This document shows, one piece after another, positions 53,457 to 64,000 of a stretch of DNA of 64,000 nt. Source of the stretch: Trissonchulus latispiculum (Eukaryota > Nematoda > Enoplea > Enoplida > Ironidae); NCBI GenBank assembly GCA_030248195.1, contig JASAND010015681.1, forward strand, positions 28,531 through 92,530, read 5' to 3'. Both the position numbers and the translations under genes were made by a program. Numbering within the stretch: position 1 is the stretch's first letter; each line of letters begins with the position of its first letter. The notes below the pieces were generated by a model that was not told the DNA's origin, ran no database searches, and saw only the letters and a list, made by a program, of their open reading frames with translations.

Positions 53457-53756
53457 TTACACCCTGAATACCTCCTGAAGCATCCAGACACCTTTTGCGA
53501 ATTTGTTGTCCTGAAAACCTCGAGTGTGATATTCTATAAAAATGTTTTCAGTACCAGTCTCAAGTGCTAAAGGTTTGTCCAGCAGTGTAGGTAAGAAAAG
53601 CCACTGTAGGTGCACTCCACCTCGAAAGGCGATTCCCCACAGCGACTGCTCGGACAGCGTTTCGTTCACCCAGGTATCCACAGATCCTGAGTGAACTAGT
53701 CCGCAGCCGGACATACCGACTCCTACTGATCTAGTCTCACAAGAATTTGGCACCAT
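53457..53756 (-). CDS. Conserved core, copy 6, in a 99-codon frame
   Basis: The core at 53585-53723 lies in a minus-strand frame of 99 codons with its own ATG, containing G-V-G-M-S-G-C-G-L-V-H and L-W-G-I-A-F-R-G-G. The flanks are unlike those of copies 1-5 except for a shared tccagcag edge, so the core has outlived its surroundings. Differences from copy 1 are mainly silent on this strand. The product is unknown. Confidence 0.45.
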   Translation of the reverse strand: MVPNSCETRSVGVGMSGCGLVHSGSVDTWVNETLSEQSLWGIAFRGGVHLQWLFLPTLLDKPLALETGTENIFIEYHTRGFQDNKFAKGVWMLQEVFRV

Positions 53757-53805
53757 GTTTCATAGATAAGTATGAATAAGGTATATTGCGGCATTACGTA
53801 TATAT

Positions 53806-53837
53806 TATGTGTGTGTGTGTGAGCGTGTGTGTGTGTA
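53806..53837. repeat. (TG)n microsatellite
   Basis: atgtgtgtgtgtgtgagcg followed by more tg units. Confidence 0.9.
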
Positions 53838-55769
53838 AACATCGAGAATTAGTCGAACATCACCACATTTCTCATGTTGTTTGTAACATGACTCAGTGGG
53901 ATCTTCTGCTTGCTTCTGTGAACGTGAAGTGTCACTTACTGCACTGTTTCCCGGCACACATCTGAGAAAGTAATCTGTATCGTGAATTTTCTATGTTCTA
54001 AGCTTCAACCGTCGTTGCTGAAGTGGTACAATATTATTTAGTTTTCAATATGCACATTGAGTTCATGTAGTGCCTGTTGGTCTCAAGATGCACGGCCCCT
54101 CTTGGCTGTGAATGTACAACTGACCTCCGCACTTCCAGAAAACAGGGTGTCTGTTTGACCCACTGATTGATACCGTGAATTATTGAAATCTGAAACGTAG
54201 CGTACTCATGGATATAAGTTTCCTGTAAAAGCAAAGTCTTTCAGCATTTGATTATACATAAGTTAGATGTTAAGGTCTTGGCTACTTGACAAGTTCTGCT
54301 CCAGTAGTATTACTTTTGGAAACGATCTTGCTTCTACTATGCGGAATCTTCCTGCACTTGTTCTGAACTTTTAGTTTAGCTGCTAACAATGATGCAAGTC
54401 CTAACAATTATGAGAACGGGTTGAATTAGATCTGCAATTGAGAAATATCATCGCGATTGTCCGTCACGTGCGGTATTCGTGCATGGGTGTGGATCAGGTT
54501 TAAATAAACTTGTACGAGGAACTTCATGCTCAACTAGGCTGTACACCAACCCAGATAATAGGAGTAATATTTAGTCAATATTCGAAAACGAGAAACTAAA
54601 AGCCAGCTCTAAAATTACTGAAAAGATATCGCTGTCTTGAAAATTTGTTTCGCAATATTTCCGCAAAGTTTAGCAGTTGTCTAAATATGCAATTAAAAAG
54701 ATATAGCAAGCTTTAAAATATTATCCATACAGTAAAGTATCAGAAAAAGGCAGCAAGCCTCTAGACGGCTTACGAAAATTGTAAATTTAAATTCTGGTCT
54801 TCTGTAAATTTTCGAATTTTCCGCAAATTAAATCAAGGACCGCGCAGGGAACGCAATAATAAAATTTAGTTATGCACTAACTACGATGTCGTTTTCGTTT
54901 AAAAGAAACAATAGTAAAAGCACAACGGCTTTTGAAACTCAATGAATATATACATGAAATTGCTACCATTGCTGTTTACACATTGACATTTTATACAAGT
55001 CTTGTAATTGTAAAACTACGTGTCACTATAATTTGTCATCACGATTTCTGTTGTTAGCTTTGTTTGCTTAAGCATAACATTAAGGTCCCCTCCACCCTAT
55101 CCAGATAAATATTGCTACTACTACCCGGCACCTTCAAAGCTGCCAATAGAATATGTAAGCATGTAACTGTCGAAAGGAGACAATTGCGTAAACCAGTCGT
55201 CGTACCCAGCCTTTATTCCACAGTTGATGCACGTTTATAGAGTAAGCCACCCCAACCCCCAAAATAATCCAAGATATCCTACGTATAACTTTACGGCGTG
55301 TCCCCCACAAAAGCTTGATGCTAAAGTGAAAGCCAGACAAACTGGTTAGACACAGTCAAGATAAACAGAACAAAAACCTGCATCAACAAGGAATGTTGCC
55401 ATACTACAAGAATAGAATACGAAATTAAGCATTACCACAATATTAGACCAGCAAAAATGTAAAGCGCTATCACTAAACCAAGTATGTAAATTAAATCATC
55501 TAGATTGGTAGAGGAGAAGAAAGCTCAAAAGAAAATCAAAAAGCATCAAAATTTTTAAAACAACATTGGCTTCAAAATTTAGCTACGCGTAAAACTAGCC
55601 GAGAGTCACTGTTAGTTACATAAAAAATGAAATTGGATAGCACAGATTAACGTTAGAAAATAGTAATCAACACACAACAGTTATCCAGATAAACTAGCAG
55701 AACACAAACAATATACAGAAAAGAATGCAATACGTATTACAATCAAATAAAATTTAAGTAGCAAAAAAT
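53838..55769. other. No gene recognised
   Basis: AT-rich. Short minus-strand frames (54034-54234, 55134-55340) carry no motif, duplicated copy or splice support. Confidence 0.4.
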
Positions 55770-56095
55770 CAAGTCCAGCACTAGCCAGTCAAAAAAGGAG
55801 ATAAACTCCTGCCATAATCATCCCAATAAAGTCCAGCCAAAATAGAAAACTAATTCCAGCCATAAACAGTCAAAACAGGAAAGAAACTCCAGCCACAGAC
55901 GGCCAAAAAATGAAGCCAAGACCAGCCATAGACAGCAAAAAGGGAATTAACGTCCAGCCATAGCCATCCCAGAAAGAAATTCATATCCAGCCAAAATAGG
56001 AATTCAAGGCAGCCACAGCCAGAAAAATGGAAATCCAGACCAGTCATAGCCAGCAGAAAAAGGAAACAGTCTAGCCAGCCACCAAATTAAAATCA
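55770..56095. repeat. Imperfect minisatellite of tccagccata-type units
   Basis: Roughly 35-45-bp degenerate units each containing ccagcca followed by an A-rich stretch (for example ttccagccataaacag, gtccagccatagcc). The minus-strand frame at 55850-56047 with repeated G-W motifs is a by-product of this repeat. Confidence 0.75.
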
Positions 56096-57081
56096 GCCAT
56101 GCCACCACAAAAGGGACCATCCCGAGTTTCCTCTCCAGCCCTTTCCACGATACGAAGGAGGATGGACAGAGACATCAGATCTAAAACAGGAACAAAAAAA
56201 ACAATGCATATGTCTTTATTTGCTACAATTTTTAAAAACAACTTCAAGCCTTGCATATTAGTGTCATTTAATTTGAACTCAAATCTAAGTTTTGCCTGAA
56301 AAATTTCGAGACTCAAAGCCCCCACCAATTATTATCCCTCATTCGAGCTAAACTTGAAAGAACAGAAGGGGTGAACTAAAGCAGTATATACGTATGTCCA
56401 GAAATTTCACAAACACTACTCAGTCATAGGGGAGAGCAATCGAAATCGAATTGAACGACAAATCACAAATAAAGTAGATCTTCCACCACTCTAGTCAATA
56501 TTCGAATATTTGAGTCCGAAAAGGACCTCCATGCTGGGTTTTGTCGAGACCAAAAAAGCGAGGAACACCCCCTGCTTGTGCAAATGCGACCAAAAAATTA
56601 CCGGTTTTCTATGCATAATACTATAACTAAGCCAAATAGTGCGCAAAAATAGACGATTTTAGGGCACAAAACATTCCTGAGTAGCTGGAAAATCTTTGAA
56701 AATTTTGATCGAAAATCCTTAAAATTTGGCATTCCGAGGAGTACCCTTATAGTGAGGAGGGGAAGCTCCAAAAAGCGACAAGAACGAGTGGGAGAAACCC
56801 AAAAAGTGGGAGGGGCGCCCCACAGCCACAAACTCGCTAAAGTAAACCCAGATAGATAGGTAAATGTGCACTCCCAATTTCAAAAATTATTTATAATGCC
56901 GAAACTTTCTTGAATCCGCTTCACTTTTTGCATGAGAATTTATGTACTAAGTGCGTGGCCAGAAATGCCTGGGTGTTGTTGGTTCTAAGCTGACTCCGAC
57001 TAACTGGACAGGTGCCCGAAAACCGTTGCGACCAACCACCTTGCATGACATCCAATATGAATACGTTTTGAAGTTTTTTCT
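56096..57081. other. No gene recognised
   Basis: Contains accccctgcttgtgcaaa and gaggggaagctccaaaaag, patches of moderate GC in A-rich sequence. Small open frames without motifs. Confidence 0.4.
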
Positions 57082-57786
57082 GGGCCCCGTTGCATAAAAC
57101 ACTGATTACTGATTAATCAGTAATCAGTAATCACAAATCATTTGTAAGCAGTGAATTATCAGTGAAATGATCAGTGAATTATCAGTAAGTGTTGCATAAA
57201 GCATTTTACTGATTACTGTTTACTGATAAGTGTCAGTAACTGTCAGTAAATTGCCATCAGTGTTTGTTCACTGATTATTTACGCTATAAAGTTGATTTTC
57301 TTCGAATTAATTGATTTGGGGTTTGTGACTTTAGTTTTCCTGGATTCATTAGAATGCGCTGTATCCACTGATATAAAAATCTTCGTGATCCCATGACTAC
57401 AACCTAACTTTTAGTCCTTTAAAATATGATGCCTTATTTTTACTAATCAACCGGTTTTAAGCCGCCCCAAGATTTTCTACTTGAGAATTTATTTTTTACC
57501 GTTTCATATTCGTTATTGAATCAACATTATTAATTAATAATTCTTGCACAAAATTTCAGCTTTTACTATTTCGGGTAAATACATACCATTTGACTCGCGA
57601 ATAGGCTTTCATACAATTCACTGTACTTGGCAAAAATACTGATTACATTTACCGATGATTTATCAGTAAATCAGTATTCAGCAATCAGTAGCTTTATGCA
57701 ACGGAAAAAATGTTACTGATTACTGATGACACTGATTACTGATGGTTCTGATAACTGATTACTGATTGTTTTATGCAACGGGGCCC
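57082..57786. mobile_element. Inverted-repeat element with ATTACTGATT motifs
   Basis: Ends gggccccgttgcataaaac and gttttatgcaacggggccc are perfect inverted repeats. Subterminal regions are crowded with ctgattactgat in both orientations, and a second ttgcataaagc/gctttatgcaa pair lies inside. I could not confirm a target duplication. The GGGCC start suggests a Harbinger- or hAT-like MITE. Confidence 0.7.
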
Positions 57787-59104
57787 TACTGTTTAATTCA
57801 ACAAAAACATCTACACTTTGAAGCAATGAGAGAATACAAATGTAGGGCAATAAATTGTTTTGCTGTAACTCGAACGGTTCGAGAGCTGTGCTAGCCTGAA
57901 CTGGAAGAACGGTCAACAATTTGAAAATTTTTGGCCGCCGAATTCAAAAAATAACTGGTGCGACCCCGGAAGCTAAAATTTGGTGTAAACATAGACATTA
58001 TAGGGCATAGGCCTCCCAAGTAAGTTGTGCCATATTATGTAGTGTTGAATGTGCAAAATAGTTTTGCTCCATTAACCGACAAAAGCCAGAAAAAGCTACT
58101 TTTTAAAGACTGCAATAGTCACAAATCAATCGACAGCTTTCATGATTTTTCCTTTCTTGATAACGTTAGCAATCCCGTATTTGCTACCTATGTCAAATTA
58201 TTTTTAGAAAATTAAATTGAAAGGAGGGGGGCCTCACTTTCACACTAAGTCATTATTAAGTTAGGAAAGCGCGTCTGCCGGCAGAATTCATTCATTTGCA
58301 TGCATTTCACTGCTCAACGATTGTGTACGGTTGTTTTCATTTCGTCTGGCAGAGACAGGCTGTACAAATGTCGCAAGCATGTACTGACCAGGCACAGCCG
58401 AATAACCTAAGAAAGCACTGAAAGCAAGTTGAAACTGATTTTAGCTGCGGGAGGGTCAGCACGCCAACCAGTACAATTTGAGTAAATTTATCAGCGATAA
58501 AATCATGTCATGTGTTAGAGAAACACCACACTGAACCAATTATTGATATTTTTTGAAATTGAATTGTGACGTATTCATGCTCACGAACGCATGCAGACGC
58601 TTACATGCACGCGTCGACGCGCGTCTGCTTGCGACAGGAACTATGAATGCACCTTAATAGTATCTAATATGTTTCCTGTCATCATTGCAGCAAAGAGCAA
58701 AATCAGATTTTGAAGTATATAAATATATATACAATATTAGGCGTCAGACCGGTTCTCGGGCGCCTGGAGAGCTACTTAGAGTCAGCTAAAAACCGACGAC
58801 CAAGTATTTTATGCCACGCATATTATATTCATGAAAAATGAAACTGATCCAAAAAAAATCAATGCACCCCTGTTCTACATTGTCGCCGACTCCCCTTAAA
58901 GAGTAATAGAGATACTAAACCAACCTTTGGGAGACTCCATGCACATGGGCCAGGAAGCCATGAAGAAACGGCATACAAAGTCTCCTAAAATAAATGTACA
59001 TACGTATATTTGTATACGTTGTTAATATTCATAACATACAGTGCATGCATTAATCGAAAAATGAAGCATAATATGTCGCAGCATCAAGAGTACATAATAA
59101 AAAA
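57787..59104. other. No gene; inverted repeat around 58555-58660 and 59105-59220
   Basis: The segment ending ggaactatgaatgcacctt (58657) is the reverse complement of the start of the element at 59105, so a partial copy of that family lies here in opposite orientation. The open frame 58027-58215 is unsupported. Confidence 0.45.
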
Positions 59105-59266
59105 GGTGCATTCATAGTTCCTGTCGCTAGCAGACGCGCGTATGTAAACGTCTGCATACGCTCGTAAGCATGAGTATGTTTCATTTAATTTTAAACAGTT
59201 GAAACGGCATGTTACAAACAGAGGCGTCGACGCCAGTTTCAGAGCGTTCACTACTATGAATGCACC
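59105..59266. mobile_element. 162-bp MITE, GGTGCATTC ends
   Basis: Ends ggtgcattcatagt and actatgaatgcacc are inverted. The right flank is TTAA (59267-59270); the left flank is AAAA. The GGTGC start and TTAA flank relate it to 6863-7801 and 44757-45773. Confidence 0.6.
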
Positions 59267-59419
59267 TTAAAGGTGGGAGGCGACTAAAACGGGGGTGCCC
59301 CGAATTTGTCCGATTGGCCTGCTTTTTGGCTTAGTTATAGAGCATGGGTGTGGTCAAAAAATACTTTGTCGTTGGTTCTTGCTGCCTTCATCCATCCATG
59401 CGCAGCAGCAGGCTGCAAG

Positions 59420-60092
59420 ACTCTACATAACTAAATTTTTTAATTTTATGAGTCCTTAGATTTGAATGACATTATTACTTCTATGCCAGATGAAATTCTG
59501 AACTTCTAATTCATTAATTTTATTAAATAGTTTGAACATGAAAAGTGAAAATGGTTGAACTTAACTTGTGAAAGTCAACGCTTTTACATAAAAAGAACGA
59601 AAATACAAATAAACAAACAAATAAATGTTAAGCTTTTAAAAATTTTTTAATTTTGTTGTGATTGGGGGGGTTTTTTGTGGGTTTGTTGGTAAATTTGGTG
59701 ATTTGGGGGAGAAGAAGGGAGAAGGTGAAAATAAAAAAAATAAAGAAAAATGAAATGCTAGAGTGTAGTTGTAATGCAATGTACAAATAGCATGGAGTAT
59801 AATTAAATGTTAAGCTTTTAAAAATTTTTTAATTTTATGAGTCCTTAGATTTGAATGACATTCAAGTATTTTCTGTCGGTTTTGTTGGAAGTTAAATCGT
59901 GAGACGCTTTTTGGGAAGAAAGCGGGGAAGGTGGGGGAAATAGTTCCAAATAAATAAAAAAAAAAATAAAAAAAAAAATAAAAAAATTTTGGGTGTTGGG
60001 GAGTCTGGGGGTTTCCAAAAACCGTGGAAATATTTGAATGTCATTCAAATTTAAGCACTTATAAAATTAAAAATTTTTTAAAAGCTTAACAT
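59420..60092. repeat. AT-rich inverted and direct repeats
   Basis: The block ttttaaaaattttttaattt with atgagtccttagatttgaat occurs at 59435-59472 and 59807-59863. Its reverse complement closes at 60040-60092 (aattaaaaattttttaaaag, gcttaacat). 59807-60092 can therefore fold as a hairpin element. Confidence 0.6.
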
Positions 60093-60099
60093 CTATATC

Positions 60100-60125
60100 A
60101 GGTAGTGCGCGTTAGCGCACTACCT
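60100..60125. repeat. Perfect 11-bp-arm hairpin
   Basis: aggtagtgcgc, loop gtta, gcgcactacct. It stands alone beyond the AT-rich inverted repeat. It is not followed by a T-run, so I do not call it a terminator. Confidence 0.8.
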
Positions 60126-60949
60126 AGAATAGGGAAATTAAGGTAGTTTGCGGCTTATTGGAATCTGTTTTTTTAATAACTCACGGAGGAGTGGACCGAT
60201 CGGGCTCAAACTCGCTATGTGAAGTGCCTATGGGCAGGGGTACATGCTGTGAAAATTTGAGCCGAATCGGTCGAGCCAATCTCGAGATATGCAAATTAGG
60301 TGCTTTGGCCGCTACACAGTTCTCTCCATTTCTTTTTTTTCCCACCCACCCTAGAGGTCGGAGGACAAAAAATTTCTATGAGGTTTTGCTATTTTTGTGG
60401 ATAGAAAGTGCCGCAATTCTGGGCGAATTTTTCTTTTCGCCGTAGGACCCTCCCATAGGTCTGTGTAGTCTTGGGATTTTTCGATTTTTGACCCCCCCGG
60501 AAAAAAACTAAGTCCGAAAATTTATTAGCCAGTCTACAGAGAGCAAGGCTCAAAGCCAGGTTCTCATATTGGGGTTATAGCATTGCCCCAAGGTGAAGAT
60601 CTCCGGGAAACGAGATGGTGCTGTTTGGTGGTCTGTGGCGCCCTGGCCAGTGGTCACTAGTTAACGTGTAAAAGGGGGGGTCTGGGCCTACGGAGTAGGC
60701 AGCCCTATACATAAGAGCTGCTGGGCTGAGGTTTCGTATTCGAATAGGAACCCCTATATGGTGAATCTAAATGGCCCATTAGTTTTGCTCTATCACCTAT
60801 CCGTGGGGCTGGGGGGCACCCTGATGGTGGTGGGCCCTACCGTGTCGCAACTCCAACTTTAACCTCTTCTACAGAAATATCTACAGTGAGCAGGTCTCTC
60901 TTATTTGGGATTTGGGGTGGGGTGCGGGGGCACTACAGCATAGGCTATA
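60126..60949. other. No gene recognised
   Basis: Moderate GC, with short frames only. The final part (60840-60949) merges into the satellite array. Confidence 0.4.
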
Positions 60950-62480
60950 GTAGGTTTCGCCCGGACCCCTGTGGCGCCCTGGCCAGGGGTCCGGACCGTG
61001 GACCATGCCCAAAATGGCCAAAAATCGATTTTTCTAAAAGAGGCCAAGTTTGGTATCAAATGAAAGCCCTTGGCGAGGCGAACATTTTTTGTCATTGGAG
61101 GACCCCTCCAAAGTGGCCCCAGCGGCCTGTGGCGCCCTGATCAGGGTCCGGACCGGTCCAAAATGGTCAAAAATCGATTTTTCCAAAAGTGGCCATGTTT
61201 GGTATCAAATGAAAGCCCTTGGTGGGGCGAACATTTTTTGTCATTGGAAGACCCCTCCAAAGTGGTCCCAGCGGCCTGTGGCGCCCTGGCCAGGGTCCGG
61301 ACCCGTCCAAAATGGTCAAAAATCGATTTTTCCAAAAGTGGTCATGTTTGGCATCAAATGAAAGCCCTTGGTGAGGCGAACGTTTTTTCTCATTGGAGGA
61401 CCCCTCCAAAGTGGCCCCAGCGGCCTGTGGCGCCCTGACCAGGGTCCGGACCGGTCCAAAATGGCCAAAAATCGATTTTTCCGAAACTGGCCAAGTTTTG
61501 GTATCAAATGAAAGCCCTTGGTGAGGCGAACATTTTTTGTCATTGGAAGACCCCTCCAAAGTGGTCCCAGCGGCATGTGGCGCCCTGGCCAGGGTCCGGA
61601 CCCGTCCAAAATGGTCAAAAATTGATTTTTCCAAAAGTGGCCATGTTTGGTATCAAATGAAAGCCCTTGGTGAGGCGAACGTTTTTTTCTCATTGGAGGA
61701 CCCCTCCAAAGTGGTCCCAGCGGCCTGTGGCGCCCTGACCAGGGTCCGGACTGGTCAAAAATCGATTTTTTAAAAAATTTCCAACTTTGGTATCAAATGA
61801 AAGCCCTTGGTGAGGCGAACATTTTTTCTCATTGGAGGACCCCTCCAAAGTGGTCCCAGCGGCCTGTGGCGCCCTGACCAGGGTCCGGACTGGTCAAAAA
61901 TCGATTTTTTAAAAAATTTCCAGCTTTGGTATCAAATGAAAGCCCTTGGTGAGGCGAACATTTTTTGTCATTCGAGGATCCCTCCAAAGTGGCCCCAGCG
62001 GCCTGAGGCGCCCTGACCAGGGTCCGGAATGGTCAAAAATCGATTTTTTAAAAAATTTTCGACTTTGGTATCCAATGAAAGCCCTTGGTGAGGCGAACAT
62101 TTTTTCTCATTGGAGGACCCCTCCAAAGTGGTTCCAGCGGCCTGTGGCTTCCTGAGTAGGGTCCGGACTGGTCCAAAATCGATTTTTTTGAAAAATTTCC
62201 AACTTTGGTACCAAATGAAAGCCCTTGGAGAGAGGAACATTTTTTCTCATTGGAGGACCCCTCCAAAGTGGACCCAGCGGCCTGTGGCGCCCTGGCCAGG
62301 GTTCGGACCGGTCCAAAATAGAATTTTTTAAAGTTTTCCAAGTTTGGTATCAAATGAAAGCCCTTGGTGAGGGGAACATTTTTTCTCATTGGAGGACCAC
62401 TCCAAAGTGTTCCCTGTTGCCTGTGGCGCCCTGGCCAGGGTCCGGACCGGTCCAAAAATCGATTTTTTTCAAAAGTGGCC
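60950..62480. repeat. Satellite array 1, 139-150-bp units, about 11 copies
   Basis: tgaaagcccttgg occurs at 61061, 61210, 61359, 61509, 61658, 61798, 61937, 62076, 62216 and 62355. The period is thus 149-150 in the first half and 139-140 in the second, after loss of about 10 bases around the aaaatcgattttt block. Open frames on both strands are by-products of the repeat. Confidence 0.93.
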
Positions 62481-64000
62481 TACCGCACATCATCAGCCAT
62501 TTAGAAAATTGCGTTAAACACTCATTTGCGTTCTCAAATTCGCATATAAGAGCCTGCTATTTAAATCTCTGTGTCCCCACGCGTGCTGCTGCCCCCCCCA
62601 AATATCGGCAACCGATCAGAGAACTGCATTAAACACTCATTTGCGTTCACATATTCGCATATGAGAGCCTGCTATTTAAATCTCTGTGTCCCCACGCGGC
62701 GCCGCTACCCCCCCCCCCTCCCTTCCGCACATCATCAGACATCCAGAAAATTGCGTTAAACACTCATTTTCGTTCTCAAATTCGCATATAAGAGCCTGCT
62801 ATTTAAATCTCTGTGTCTCCACGCGTGCCGTTGCCCCCCCCCCTTCGCACATCATCAGCCATTCAGAAAATTGCGTTAAACACTCGTTTGCGTTCTCAAA
62901 TTCGCATATAAGATCCTGCTATTTAAATCTCTGTGTCCCCACGCGGAGCCATTCCCCCCATCGTCACATCATCAGCCAGCCATTCAGAAAACTGCGCTAA
63001 ACCCACGATTTTGCGGTCTAAAATTTGCGTTAAAAGTGCCCTTAAAACAGTCTGCCATTTTGATTTCTATCCTTCCCCACGCGGTGCCGCCACTCCCCCC
63101 GCACATCGTCAGCGATTCAGAAAATTGCGTTAAACACTCGCTTTTGTGGGCACAACTGCATAAAAGGTCCTAATACCGCTGCCCCCCCAAATATCGGCAA
63201 CCGATCAGAGAACTGCATTAAACACTCATTTGCGTTCACATATTCGCATATGAGAGCCTGCTATTTAAATCTCTGTGTCCCCACGCGGCGCCGCTACCCC
63301 CCACCCTCCGCACATCATCAGCCATTCTTTAAATTGCGTTAAACACTCATTTGCGTTCTCAAATTCGCATATAAGAGCCTGTTATTTAAATCTCTGTGTC
63401 CCCACGCGTGCCGGGTTAGAGCAGTGTGGCATATATCATCATGAAGCCCAACAGATGGCCTACACATACATACTATCCGCTTTGGTCTAAGTCTTTCCAG
63501 TAGTTCAGGGGTGGCCAGCCAAATTTTGCCAAATTTCGGCACTTGGACGGACCAAAATTTTCGAAAATTTCAAAGTCCCAAAAAATTTGCAGGGGAGCAG
63601 TGGGAACAACAATAATGCAGCCTCTAGGGTTATTTTTGAAGCTCTTCAAGATAGGCTATTAAAATCCTATATAGCTCATACCGGTAAGCCCATACTGGAG
63701 GTGGGTTTTTTTTCCCGCATATTGAAATGGGTTTTTTCCCGCTTGACTATATAAGAGCCTGCTATTTAAATCTCTGTGTCCCCACGCGGCGCCGCTACCC
63801 CCCCCCCCCCCTTCCGCACATCATCAGACATTCAGAAAATTGCGTTAAACACTCATTTGCGTTCTCAAATTCGCATATAAGAGCTTGCTATTTAAATCTC
63901 TGTGTCCCCACGCGTGCCTTTACCCCCCCCCCCCCCACACATCGTCAGCCATTCATAAAATTGCGTTAAACACTCATTTGCGTTCACATATTCGCATATA
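62481..64000. repeat. Satellite array 2, ~121-bp units, to the window end
   Basis: Units contain cgcacatcatcagcc, attgcgttaaacactc, gcatataagagcctgc, tatttaaatctctgtgtccc and a poly-C run. Landmark spacing is mostly 115-127 bp. The block 62590-62700 recurs at 63179-63300, a higher-order repeat. About 63410-63750 is unrelated inserted sequence. The array runs off the window. Confidence 0.93.

Noticed and set aside
61050..62455. Multiple 100-155-codon frames on both strands
   Set aside because: Created by translation of the 139-150-bp satellite; repeated peptides follow the DNA period.

Overview
This is a repeat-rich animal (invertebrate) genomic window. Evidence for a eukaryote: GT-AG introns with phase-matched exons, an LTR retroelement with TG...CA ends, several families of inverted-repeat DNA transposons with different target-site duplications (TSDs), a BEN-like domain (a mostly metazoan domain), and satellite DNA. 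No bacterial operon, rRNA or CRISPR array is present. The species cannot be named from the sequence.

Layout. 1-5.9 kb holds one cellular-looking gene on the minus strand: three phase-compatible exons (5193-5838, 3943-4070, 2214-2638) encoding part of a Pro/Ser/Gln-rich disordered protein, with foldback elements in its introns. 5.9-15.3 kb is gene-poor. It contains a roughly 2.2-kb tandem duplication whose two copies were later hit by different foldback elements, plus a TTAA-flanked MITE.

15291-32916 is a 17.6-kb LTR retroelement with nearly identical 1.5-kb LTRs and a 4-bp TATA TSD. One 3273-codon frame encodes Gag (zinc knuckle), then an Env-like glycoprotein segment (signal segment, furin-type site, fusion-peptide-like stretch, C-terminal membrane anchor), then two tandem retropepsin domains, RT, RNase H, integrase and the start of an OTU-type cysteine protease. 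The OTU catalytic His lies in the -1 frame just past a C6 run. Two paralogous accessory ORFs with a C-X2-C...C-X4-C pattern follow. The Gag-Env-PR-PR-RT-RH-IN-OTU order and the paired accessory genes are the most unusual system here.

33-39 kb carries MITEs, foldbacks, a decayed tRNA-like sequence and (GGTTCC)n minisatellites. 39310-44328 is an apparently complete 5-kb DNA transposon (13-bp terminal inverted repeats, TAA TSD). Its ISAzo13/Zator-like transposase gene (two exons, minus) sits inside the single intron of an oppositely transcribed BEN-like gene (two exons, plus); all splice phases match.

44.7-49 kb has another TTAA element, a foldback relic in which a 38-bp unit expanded to 27 copies, and a diverged tandem duplication. 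49.2-53.8 kb holds six copies of a ~140-bp core whose differences fall mainly at one codon position (silent on the minus strand), with a possible signal-peptide exon nearby. From 53.8 kb on there is no convincing gene: minisatellites, MITEs and, from 60.9 kb to the window end, two satellite families (139-150 bp and ~121 bp).
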